40,337 nt of DNA from a virus. A program made the position numbers and the translations under genes. Every line of letters begins with the position of its first letter. Position 1 is the first letter of the stretch. Positions 7,062 to 14,659 of this stretch are shown here, one piece after another. Below the pieces are notes generated by a model that was given only the letters and a program-made list of their open reading frames with translations, had not been told where the DNA came from and made no database searches. The DNA lies in the IMG/VR virus record IMGVR_UViG_3300010373_000083, positions 1 to 40,337 of that record. One strand, written 5' to 3'.

Positions 7062-7340
7062 ATGCAGATCCTGAGCAAGTACATCGACGCGCTGGCGCCC
7101 ATGCAGTCGGGCGTCGCCGTCACGCCCGGCACGGCATTCGCGTCCCCGCTGGCGCGCGACGGGCATACGCCGCCAACCAACGCGGTTTACGTCGGCGGCG
7201 CCGGCAACCTCAGCGTGACGATGGCCGATGGCTCGACGCTCACCTTCGACGGGGTGACGGCGGGGGCGATGCTGAATATCGCCATCACTGCGGTGGCCAG
7301 CTCCGGCACGACAGCCACCAACATCCTGGCGTTGTACTGA
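7062..7340 (+). CDS. small beta-rich head-associated protein, paralogue 2
   Basis: 92 residues, start at the ATG preceded by CCAAGGCC. Shares with its upstream neighbour a region of GNLSVTMADGST (compare GNIAVTLESGAT) and the C-terminal GTTAT-I-ALY motif. The N-terminal part differs (MQILSKYIDALAPMQSGVAV). Probably a duplicated decoration or head-fibre type protein; no direct evidence of role. Its stop overlaps the start of the next gene by one base. Confidence 0.75.
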   Translation: MQILSKYIDALAPMQSGVAVTPGTAFASPLARDGHTPPTNAVYVGGAGNLSVTMADGSTLTFDGVTAGAMLNIAITAVASSGTTATNILALY

Positions 7341-7549
7341 TGGGCATTTCGTCCGCCAGCACGATCACGACGATCCCCCGGTGCTACCACCCCGATGGCT
7401 CGGCCGTCACGGTGGCGACCAATACCGTCATCACGACGCCGTGGTATCCTGAAGGCGTACCGCTGCCCAGCCCACAGCAAGGCGCGGCCGACTGGGCCAA
7501 GAACCTGGCGCAGAACATCAGCCCCACACAGCAGCCCGGAGTGCTCTGA
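7340..7549 (+). CDS. hypothetical protein, 69 aa
   Basis: Starts ATG overlapping the previous TGA stop by one base, so coupled translation is likely; no separate ribosome site is clear. The protein (MGISSASTITTIPRCYHPDG through NISPTQQPGVL) is Thr/Pro rich and has no recognised family. It lies within the run of small head genes between portal and scaffold. Confidence 0.65.
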   Translation: MGISSASTITTIPRCYHPDGSAVTVATNTVITTPWYPEGVPLPSPQQGAADWAKNLAQNISPTQQPGVL

Positions 7550-7550
7550 C

Positions 7551-7853
7551 ATGTCCCTCGTGAACCTCGACATCGCGGACGACGACAGCACCCCCTACAC
7601 GTCTGGCAACGCCGTATCGCAGGCGCCGTGCATCTACCTGACGGCGGCACAGGTGAAGGCGCTTGGCATTACCGAGCCGCCGCGCGCCGGCACGCGCCTG
7701 AGCCTACAGGGCCAGTGCATCGTGGAAAGCGCCACCGAGTCGATCGACGGCGACATGGACGACCCGGACGTGCGCCTGACGCTCGTGCTGGAGTACGCCG
7801 AAGTCGGCGCCGCCGATGCGCAGCGCGATCCGGGGAAGGCCTTGTATGGCTAA
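7551..7853 (+). CDS. capsid staple-like small protein
   Basis: 100 residues, GGAG before the ATG. The pattern resembles small phage proteins often annotated as capsid staple: start MSLVNLDIADDD, a central strand CIYLTAAQVKALGITEPP, then beta strands GTRLSLQGQCIVESAT and VRLTLVLEYAEVG. Such proteins would link capsomers in the head shell. The resemblance is from memory, not a search. It overlaps the next gene by 8 bases. Confidence 0.6.
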   Translation: MSLVNLDIADDDSTPYTSGNAVSQAPCIYLTAAQVKALGITEPPRAGTRLSLQGQCIVESATESIDGDMDDPDVRLTLVLEYAEVGAADAQRDPGKALYG

Positions 7854-8016
7854 GAAGTGGATCGACAGCGCGACCAAGAACGCGCATGGCCAGTTTCGTG
7901 AGAAGGCGCGCAAGGCGGGCATGACCACGCGCGCCTTCGCGGAGAAGCACAAGGATTCGCCCGGGAAGCTGGGCAAGCAGGCGCGCTTGGCGTTGACCCT
8001 GATGGGGATGCACTGA
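7846..8016 (+). CDS. small basic head-module protein, 56 aa
   Basis: Start ATG at 7846 chosen for GGGGAAGG upstream; it overlaps the previous gene by 8 bases. The product MAKKWIDSATKNAHGQFREK continues into a Lys/Arg-rich region ending KQARLALTLMGMH. This pattern (small basic protein with KHK and RARLALTL near the end) recurs in head modules of many tailed phages; its function is unknown to me. Confidence 0.75.
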   Translation: MAKKWIDSATKNAHGQFREKARKAGMTTRAFAEKHKDSPGKLGKQARLALTLMGMH

Positions 8017-8022
8017 GCGCGC

Positions 8023-8358
8023 ATGAGGGAGCATGACCCCACCGATATCCGAGGCGAAGAACGCGAGCAGGCCGAGATGCGACGCAAGACGCAACTCGCT
8101 GCGAACCTCGAAGCCGATGACTTCAAGTGGATCATGTCGAACAAGAGGGGGCGCCGCTTCGTGTGGCGCCTCCTTGAAAAGGCCGGTGTGTACCGATCGT
8201 CCTTCACCGGCAACTCCGAAACGTTCTTCCGCGAGGGACAACGGAATCTCGGGTTGCAGATCTTGGGCCTCATCCACGCACACACCCCCGAGCTGTACGC
8301 CACCATGTTGAGCGAGCAAAAAGACCATGAGCGATCCGAGCGCACAAACGACCACTGA
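8023..8358 (+). CDS. Bbp19-like phage structural protein
   Basis: 111 residues. The core DFKWIMSNKRGRRFVWRLLE followed by KAGVYRSSFTGNSETFFREG is a strong match in pattern to the Bbp19 family of Bordetella phage BPP-1 and relatives, found in the head module. The exact role in the virion is not known to me. It overlaps the scaffold gene by 32 bases. The ribosome site for its ATG is weak, so it may depend on translation of the upstream gene. Confidence 0.8.
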   Translation: MREHDPTDIRGEEREQAEMRRKTQLAANLEADDFKWIMSNKRGRRFVWRLLEKAGVYRSSFTGNSETFFREGQRNLGLQILGLIHAHTPELYATMLSEQKDHERSERTNDH

Positions 8359-8992
8359 CAGCGCAGCAGCTCCCGCACCCGCGGCTCCCGCGCCCGCATC
8401 GGCTCCCGCCGCTGCTCCCGCGTCGAGTCCCGCACCGGCATCGAGCCCCGCAGCCGCCCCCGCGTCCGCTCCGGTACCCGCCGCAGCGCCTGCGCCGGCA
8501 CCCGCTGCCGACTCCAAGCCGGCAGACGCGCCTCCCGGCGCGCCGGAAAAGTACGAGTTCCAGAAGACCGAAGGCATCGCCCTGGATGACAAGGTGCTCG
8601 CGAAATACGGCGAGGTCGCCAAGTCGCTGAACATGCCGCAGGACGCTGCGCAGAAACTGCTGTCGGAAGTCGCGCCCGCGATTGCCCAGCAGCAGGCGGA
8701 CGCGTTCAAGGCAACGGTCGAGGGGTGGAAAACGCAGACCACGGCCGACAAGGAAATCGGCGGCGAAAAGCTCAGCGAGAACCTGGGCTTGGCCAAGCGC
8801 GCGATGGACGCCTATTTCTCTCCGGACTTCGTCAAACTGCTGAACGACTCAGGCCTGGGCAACCACCCGGAGATGATCCGGGGCCTCATGAAAGCGGGGC
8901 GGCTCGTCAGTCAGGATCGTTTCGTAGCCGGCGGCTCGGGTTCCTCCAACCAAGGGAAATCCGCCGCCGACATTCTCTACGGCTCCCGTTAA
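8327..8992 (+). CDS. capsid scaffolding protein
   Basis: 221 residues in the place expected for a scaffold, directly before the major capsid gene. Residues about 13-75 are an Ala/Pro/Ser low-complexity linker. The rest is a helical region (YEFQKTEGIALDDKVLAKYG, ALD-DKVL, AQKLLSEVAPAIAQQQADAF) ending in a basic tail and SAADILYGSR, a typical C-terminal contact for scaffolds of this kind. It would guide prohead assembly and leave the mature head. Confidence 0.85.
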   Translation: MSDPSAQTTTDSAAAPAPAAPAPASAPAAAPASSPAPASSPAAAPASAPVPAAAPAPAPAADSKPADAPPGAPEKYEFQKTEGIALDDKVLAKYGEVAKSLNMPQDAAQKLLSEVAPAIAQQQADAFKATVEGWKTQTTADKEIGGEKLSENLGLAKRAMDAYFSPDFVKLLNDSGLGNHPEMIRGLMKAGRLVSQDRFVAGGSGSSNQGKSAADILYGSR

Positions 8993-9005
8993 AGGACACT
9001 AGACC

Positions 9006-10013
9006 ATGGCAACTCTCACCACTGGCGCACTCACCCTCGCCGACTGGGCCAAGCGGTTGGACCCGGACGGCAAGATTCCCGTCATCGCCGAACTGCTGTC
9101 GCAGTCGAACGAGATCCTCGAAGATGCGGTTTTCGTGGAAGGCAACCTGCCGACCGGTCACCGCGTCACGATCCGCACCGGCCTGCCCAGCGTCTACTGG
9201 CGCCTGCTGAACGCCGGCGTTCCCTCCAGCAAGTCGACCACCGCGCAGGTGGACGAAAGCGTCGGCATGCTGGAAGCCTACAGCACCGTCGACAAGGCGC
9301 TGGCCGAACTCAACGGCAACGAGGCGCAGTTCCGGCTGTCCGAGGATCAGGCGTTCCTCGAAGCCATGAACCAGCAGCAGTCGCAGACGATGTTCTACGG
9401 CAACGTCGCCACCAACCCGGCGCAGTACACCGGGCTGTCGACGCGCTACGGCGCCATCTCCGGCGCGGGCAACGCGCAGAACATCCTCGACGCCGGTGGC
9501 ACTTCCACCAACAACGCGTCCATCTGGCTCGTGCTGTGGGGCGAGAACACCGTGTTCTGCACCTTCCCGAAGGGCAGTCGCGCCGGCCTCGTGTTCGAGG
9601 ACGTCACCACGAACGCGCCCGTGCTGGACTCGAACGGCAACCGCTACCAGGCGCTGCAGACCCACTACGAGTGGAAGAACGGCATGGTGGTGAAGGACTG
9701 GCGCTACGCCGTGCGCATCGCCAACATCAACACCGCCAACCTCGTGGCGCAGTCGGCGGCCGCCGACATCGTGGCGCTCATGTCGCGCTCGCTGGACCGC
9801 ATCCCGAACTGGGGTATGGGCCGCGGCGCGTTCTACATGAACCGCACGATCTACTCGATGCTGCGCGTGCAGGCGCTCAACAAGAGCAACAACGCGCTGT
9901 CGATCGAGAAGGGCCTGTCCCAGTTCGGTACGCCGATGAACTGGCTGTCCTTCATGGGCGTGCCGATCCGTCGCGTGGATCAGCTGTTGAACACGGAGGC
10001 GAGGGTTGTCTGA
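9006..10013 (+). CDS. major capsid protein (Bbp17-like, HK97 fold expected)
   Basis: 335 residues, AAAGGA upstream of the ATG. Sequence such as MATLTTGALTLADWAKRLDP, then LPTGHRVTIRTGLPSVYWRL and the C-terminal FMGVPIRRVDQLLNTEARVV resembles the major capsid proteins of BPP-1-like podoviruses. It would form the icosahedral shell. It is followed by the cement protein gene, the same order as in BPP-1. No sign of a cleaved prodomain. Confidence 0.92.
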   Translation: MATLTTGALTLADWAKRLDPDGKIPVIAELLSQSNEILEDAVFVEGNLPTGHRVTIRTGLPSVYWRLLNAGVPSSKSTTAQVDESVGMLEAYSTVDKALAELNGNEAQFRLSEDQAFLEAMNQQQSQTMFYGNVATNPAQYTGLSTRYGAISGAGNAQNILDAGGTSTNNASIWLVLWGENTVFCTFPKGSRAGLVFEDVTTNAPVLDSNGNRYQALQTHYEWKNGMVVKDWRYAVRIANINTANLVAQSAAADIVALMSRSLDRIPNWGMGRGAFYMNRTIYSMLRVQALNKSNNALSIEKGLSQFGTPMNWLSFMGVPIRRVDQLLNTEARVV

Positions 10014-10056
10014 CGACGCCTAGCCTCTACCCCATTTTCAGCTGGAGCAAACAGCC

Positions 10057-10530
10057 ATGATTCTCGACAACAACGCCATTTTCTCGGGCTCCATCGTGGG
10101 TTCCACCGTGACGGGCCAGACCGTCACCGGTACCAACACGACGGTCACCTCCACCAATGTCTACGACCTGCAGACGGCGCGCGACATCATGAAGGGCGAC
10201 AACCTGGTCGTCCCCATCGAGGTCACCACGTCGTTCAGCGGCGGCACCAGCGTGCAGGCCCAGCTCGTGCAGGCCGACGACGCCGGCATCTCCACCAACG
10301 TGCAGGTGCTGTCGACCACCGGCGCCACGCCGATCGCCAACTTGACGGCCGGCACGCGGCTCGTGCTGGAAGGCGGCCGCGTCGATCCGTACCCGAACCG
10401 TCGCTACCTGGCAGTCCAGTACGTGATCGTGGGCACCGTCGCCGCCGGCGCACTGTTCGCCTCCCTGCAGCCGAACCAGGGCATCAGCGACGTGCCGGAG
10501 AATTACGCTTCCGGCTTCCAGGTCCTGTAA
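10057..10530 (+). CDS. capsid cement protein (Bbp16-like)
   Basis: 157 residues with GGAG before the ATG. The pattern MILDNNAIFSGSIVGSTVTG, followed by STNVYDLQTARDIMKGDNLV, later RRYLAVQYVIVGTVAAGALF and the end NYASGFQVL matches the Bbp16 capsid cement family, a jelly-roll protein that stabilises the BPP-1 head. It directly follows the major capsid gene as expected. Confidence 0.88.
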   Translation: MILDNNAIFSGSIVGSTVTGQTVTGTNTTVTSTNVYDLQTARDIMKGDNLVVPIEVTTSFSGGTSVQAQLVQADDAGISTNVQVLSTTGATPIANLTAGTRLVLEGGRVDPYPNRRYLAVQYVIVGTVAAGALFASLQPNQGISDVPENYASGFQVL

Positions 10531-10542
10531 GGAGCGACCGAC

Positions 10543-10881
10543 ATGGCCAAGTACCGTGCACTCGTGACGTCCTTCGTCCACAACCGCATCGTGCAGGCGG
10601 GCGACGTGGTGGACCTGGATGGCGAAGTCAGCCCCGTCAACTTCGAGCCGGCCGACAAGGCGGCGTCGAAGGCGGCGGAGGTCAAGCCGTTGCCTCTGGA
10701 AGTCGACCAGCTCATCACGGCCGTCAAGCTGCATGCCGCCTCGCGCGGCGTGCCGCCCACCGAGGTGAACGAGACCGATTTCGAGGACGTCGCCAAGGAG
10801 ATCACTCCCCCGCCGACTCCGCAGACACTCATGGCGGCGGCGGACAAGCTGGGCGTGAAGTTCGGCCAGTCGGTCGCCTGA
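10543..10881 (+). CDS. hypothetical head-module protein, 112 aa
   Basis: AAGGAG precedes the ATG. The N-terminal part (MAKYRALVTSFVHNRIVQAG followed by DVVDLDGEVSP) looks like a small beta barrel; the rest is Glu/Pro-rich and helical. No family recognised. It is the last gene before a strong intrinsic terminator, so it closes the head-gene segment. Confidence 0.7.
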   Translation: MAKYRALVTSFVHNRIVQAGDVVDLDGEVSPVNFEPADKAASKAAEVKPLPLEVDQLITAVKLHAASRGVPPTEVNETDFEDVAKEITPPPTPQTLMAAADKLGVKFGQSVA

Positions 10882-10906
10882 TACCCCTCGTCGGGCGTGG
10901 TACGTT

Positions 10907-10931
10907 GAGGGGGCCTTGCGCCCCCTCTTTT
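10907..10931 (+). terminator. intrinsic terminator after the head genes
   Basis: GAGGGGGC (10907-10914) pairs perfectly with GCCCCCTC (10920-10927), loop of five bases, then TTTT. It separates capsid genes from tail genes and would lower tail gene expression relative to capsid genes. Confidence 0.88.
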
Positions 10932-10946
10932 CTGTAGGTGGCCAGC

Positions 10947-11627
10947 ATGAGTTCCGAGGTCGATATCTGCAACGATGCACTAGCGGTGGTGGGCGACGCC
11001 GCCAACGTGTCCAGCATCAAGCCGCCGGACAGCAGCGCGCAGGCGGGGCATTGCGCACGCTTCTACCCCATGGCGCGCGACCAGCTGCTGGAGATGCACC
11101 CCTGGAACTTCGCCACCAAGCGCGCCGCGCTGTCGCTGCTCAGCGAAACCAGCAACCAGTGGCAGTACGTCTACGCGTTGCCCGGCGACTGCATGCGCGC
11201 GCTCGTCGTGCTTGACCCCCTGGCGCCGGACGACTTCTCCACGCCGATTCCGCTCTACGGTGTCTACCCCTACCCCTACCCGGGGCAGAACAACATCCCG
11301 GCGGTGTACTCGCCCCAGCCGTTCGTGGTGGAAGTCGACACCGCGGGCAACAAGATCCTCTACACCAACCAGCAGAACGCGCAGCTGACGTATCTCGCGG
11401 CGATCACCGACACCACGAAGTTCTCGCCGCTGTTCACCGAGGCACTCGTGATCCTGCTGGCGTCCAAGCTGGCCGGGCCGATCATCAAGGGCACCGAGGG
11501 GCGACAGATGGCCTCCGCCCTGCGCCAGGAGTTCATCGGCGAGTGGTTCAACAAGGCGGCATCGGCGGACGCCCAGCAGCGCCACACCGCGATTGCGCAG
11601 TCCGTCGCCTGGATCGTGAACCGCTGA
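10947..11627 (+). CDS. tail tubular protein A-like / head-tail adaptor
   Basis: 226 residues. The N-terminus SSEVDICNDALAVVGDAANV and the segment ARDQLLEMHPWNFATKRAAL are typical of the T7 gp11-like adaptor family of podoviruses. It would form the ring joining portal to tail nozzle. ATG at 10947 was preferred to a GTG nine bases upstream because AGGTGG then lies five bases before the start. The terminator 16 bases upstream means either readthrough or an unseen promoter is needed. Confidence 0.85.
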   Translation: MSSEVDICNDALAVVGDAANVSSIKPPDSSAQAGHCARFYPMARDQLLEMHPWNFATKRAALSLLSETSNQWQYVYALPGDCMRALVVLDPLAPDDFSTPIPLYGVYPYPYPGQNNIPAVYSPQPFVVEVDTAGNKILYTNQQNAQLTYLAAITDTTKFSPLFTEALVILLASKLAGPIIKGTEGRQMASALRQEFIGEWFNKAASADAQQRHTAIAQSVAWIVNR

Positions 11628-11628
11628 T

Positions 11629-14055
11629 ATGGCTACCCAGCGCACCATGAGCAAGGCGTTCAGCTCCGGCGAGATTTCGCCGGAGATGTTCGGCCGCGTC
11701 GACCTCAACAAGTTCACCCAAGGCGTGGCACTCGCCCGCAACGTCATCTCGCAGCCCTACGGCTCGCTGCGCAATCGCACCGGCACGCAGTTCGTCAAGA
11801 CCGCCGGCGGCGCCAGCGCCAACAAGGTGCGCCTCATCCCGTTCAGCTACAACAACGTCCAGCAGTTCGCCATCGAGCTAGGCGCCGGCTTCACGCGCTT
11901 TCACGCGCTGGCGCAGACGCTGCAGGCCACCGCACCGGCGTGGAACAGCGGCACGGCATACAACGTGGGCGATCTGGCAGCTGTCGGCGGCGTGCAGTAC
12001 TACTGCATCGCCGCTAACACCAATCACACGCCGCCAAACGCGACGTACTGGTATGCGATGCCATCGGATGGTACCTACGAGATACCGAATCAGTACGCCG
12101 CAGCAGACCTGTTTTCCATCCATTACGTGCAGTCCGCTGACGTGTTGACGCTGACGCACCCGAACTACCCCGTCACCGAACTGCGGCGCTACGGCGCGAC
12201 GGACTGGCAGTTCGCGCCCGTCGCCTTTCAGCCTACGATCAGCGCACCCGCGGCACCGACCATCACCACCGGTGGTCCGGGCGGGGGCAACCCGACGTTC
12301 CACACCTACGCGGTGACGGCGATTTCTGGTACCAACAATTCGGACGAATCGCTGCAATCACCATCGGTCACCACGGCGGTGGCCATCGACCTATCGGTGG
12401 CGGGCAACTACGCCCGGCTGACGCTCTCATCTGTCACCGGGGCGATCCGGTATAACGTCTACGAGAACGTCAACGGCATCTACGGCCTGGTGGGCTCCGT
12501 GGGCGCCACCGGCGCGCTGACGTTCACCGACAACAACATCACGCCGAACATCAGTCAGACGCCGCCCTACGTCGATAGCTCCAACTTCAACAGCGGCGCC
12601 GGGTACTATCCGCAGGCCGTGGGCTATTTCGAGCAGCGCCGCGCTTTCGCCGGCTGGAACAACTCGCCGCAGGAAGTGATCGCGACGCGTTCAGGCACCG
12701 AGACGAGCCTGAACTACCACATTCCGAGCGTGGCAGATGATCGGCTGGAGCTGACGATTGCCGCGCGGCAGGCCAGCTCGATCCGGCACATCGTTCCGGT
12801 GCAGGACGTCATCCTGCTGACGGCCAGCTGCGAGTTCCGCATGTTCTCCACCGATGGCAACGCGATCAGCGCGGCCAACGTGAGCGTGAAGCCGCAATCG
12901 TACGTCGGCGCCAACGACACGCAGCCGCAGGTCGTGAACAACATGGTCCTGTACTGCGCGTCGCGCGGGGGCCACATCCGTGAATTGGCGTACAACTGGC
13001 AGGCGCAGAGCTACCTGACGGGCGACGTCAGTCTGTTGGCGGGGCATCTGTTCGACTACAACGATATCGTGGATATGGCGTTCAGCAACGCGCCGACGCC
13101 GATCCTGTGGTGCGTCAACAACAACGGCGCGTTGCTGGGCATGACGTACGTGCCGGAGCAGCAGATCAGCGCATGGCACCACCACGACACGACCAACGGG
13201 CTGTTCGAAAGCTGCTGTGTCATCACCGAGGCCAACCCCTACGGCGGTAGCGAGGACTTCCTGTACGTGGCCGTCAATCGGACGATCAACGGCGCGACGC
13301 AGCGCAGCATCGAGCGCCTGAGTTCGCGCGCCTTTCCGCTGCCGTCCGAAGCGTTCTTCGTGGACTGCGGCGCGACGTATACCGCGCCCAGTGGCACGTA
13401 CAGCGCCGCCGGCACGACGCTTACCTGCACTCTCGCGAACCACGGCCTGACGACGGGGCAGTACGTGCCGCTGGCCTTTTCCGACCTGTCGCTCAACCGC
13501 AGCTACACGGTGACCGCGGTTAACGCCAACACCTTCACGATCACGCTGGCCAGCGCGCTGACGGAAACCGGCACGATGTCGCTGCCGGCCACGGTCATCA
13601 GCGGCCTGACCTGGCTGATCGGGCAAACGGTATCCGTGCTGGGCGACGGCGCAGTGATGCCGCAGGTGGTCGTCAGCAACACCGGCACGATCACGCTGGA
13701 ACAGCCGGTGAGCACGGCGCAGATCGGGTTGCCAATCACGTCGCAGATCCAGACGCTGCCGTTCGTGTACTACGCCTTCGACTTCGGGCAGGGGCGCCCG
13801 AAGGCCATCAACAAGGCGTACATCCGCGTGGTCAACACATCGGGCGTTTACGCCGGCCCGGATTTCGATTCGCTGGTACAGTATCCGCAGCGCACGACGG
13901 AGCCCTACGGTTCGCCGCCGGCGCTGATTACGGACGAGCTGGAGATCGTGCTCGACCCGGAGTGGGGAACCAGTGGCGAGTTGTGCATCCAACAGAGCGA
14001 TCCGCTCCCGCTGATTGTCGACTCGCTCACCCTTGACGTTGACGTGGGGAACTAG
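11629..14055 (+). CDS. tail tubular protein B-like nozzle with inserted binding domains
   Basis: 808 residues. The start MATQRTMSKAFSSGEISPEM followed by FGRVDLNKF is typical of podovirus nozzle (T7 gp12-like) proteins. Three probable insertions are visible: a carbohydrate-binding-module 5/12-like segment at about residues 103-142 (WNSGTAYNVGDLAAVGGVQY), a fibronectin-III-like segment at about 205-305, and a beta-rich segment at about 582-655 (YSAAGTTLTCTLANHGLTTG). These would sit on the outside of the nozzle and could bind surface sugars. The gene starts one base after the adaptor stop. Confidence 0.88.
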   Translation: MATQRTMSKAFSSGEISPEMFGRVDLNKFTQGVALARNVISQPYGSLRNRTGTQFVKTAGGASANKVRLIPFSYNNVQQFAIELGAGFTRFHALAQTLQATAPAWNSGTAYNVGDLAAVGGVQYYCIAANTNHTPPNATYWYAMPSDGTYEIPNQYAAADLFSIHYVQSADVLTLTHPNYPVTELRRYGATDWQFAPVAFQPTISAPAAPTITTGGPGGGNPTFHTYAVTAISGTNNSDESLQSPSVTTAVAIDLSVAGNYARLTLSSVTGAIRYNVYENVNGIYGLVGSVGATGALTFTDNNITPNISQTPPYVDSSNFNSGAGYYPQAVGYFEQRRAFAGWNNSPQEVIATRSGTETSLNYHIPSVADDRLELTIAARQASSIRHIVPVQDVILLTASCEFRMFSTDGNAISAANVSVKPQSYVGANDTQPQVVNNMVLYCASRGGHIRELAYNWQAQSYLTGDVSLLAGHLFDYNDIVDMAFSNAPTPILWCVNNNGALLGMTYVPEQQISAWHHHDTTNGLFESCCVITEANPYGGSEDFLYVAVNRTINGATQRSIERLSSRAFPLPSEAFFVDCGATYTAPSGTYSAAGTTLTCTLANHGLTTGQYVPLAFSDLSLNRSYTVTAVNANTFTITLASALTETGTMSLPATVISGLTWLIGQTVSVLGDGAVMPQVVVSNTGTITLEQPVSTAQIGLPITSQIQTLPFVYYAFDFGQGRPKAINKAYIRVVNTSGVYAGPDFDSLVQYPQRTTEPYGSPPALITDELEIVLDPEWGTSGELCIQQSDPLPLIVDSLTLDVDVGN

Positions 14056-14056
14056 C

Positions 14057-14647
14057 ATGCCTTTCTCCAGCACTACCCCCATGGCATCCAACGTCACGTA
14101 CATGGGTGGCATGGGCATCAACATGCCCGATACCTCCGCGGTCTCCAGCGGGTTCAACACGCAAGCGCTGGCCATGGGCGCGCAGGCGGTGGGCGGTGTG
14201 GCGCAGGCGGTGGGCGCCTACGACAGCACCGCCGCGCGCAGGAACATGCTCGGCATGGACGCGCAGATTGCGCAGTGGCAGAGTTCGCAGGCGCTGGCCA
14301 GCGGGCAGGTACAGGAAGAAGATTCGCGCCTGCAGAGTGGCCAGCTATTCGGCCGCCAGCGCGCCCAGCTGGCGGCCAACGGCGTCCAGCTAGGCTCCGG
14401 CAGCGCGCTCGACCTGCTGGCGGGCACCAAGGTCATAGGCAATATGGACGCGACGACCATCCACAACAATGCGCTGCGCGCCGCGTGGGGCTACCAGACG
14501 CAGAGCACCATCGACCGCTACGCCGCGTCCAACCTGAACCCGACGACGACGGGACTTACCACGCTGCTGGGCAGCGCCGGCTCGGTCGCCAACAGCTGGT
14601 ACCGCTACAACAACGCGATGAACGGCGCCCCGGTGCCCACTTCCTGA
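14057..14647 (+). CDS. internal virion / DNA ejection protein, small (T7 gp14-like position)
   Basis: 196 residues; ATG at 14057 chosen for GGGGA upstream. Hydrophobic and Gly/Met-rich start, then a long helix with Gln/Ala (NMLGMDAQIAQWQSSQALAS) and the conserved-looking RQRAQLAANGVQLGSGSALD. This pattern is usual for the first of the ejection proteins that follow the tail tube genes in podoviruses. It would be carried in the head and enter the host envelope at infection. Confidence 0.78.
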   Translation: MPFSSTTPMASNVTYMGGMGINMPDTSAVSSGFNTQALAMGAQAVGGVAQAVGAYDSTAARRNMLGMDAQIAQWQSSQALASGQVQEEDSRLQSGQLFGRQRAQLAANGVQLGSGSALDLLAGTKVIGNMDATTIHNNALRAAWGYQTQSTIDRYAASNLNPTTTGLTTLLGSAGSVANSWYRYNNAMNGAPVPTS

Positions 14648-14659
14648 CGCGAGCGCACG

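Noticed and set aside
8023-10530. Diversity-generating retroelement, suggested by BPP-1-like head proteins
   Set aside because: No reverse transcriptase gene and no template/variable repeat pair seen near the fibre gene.
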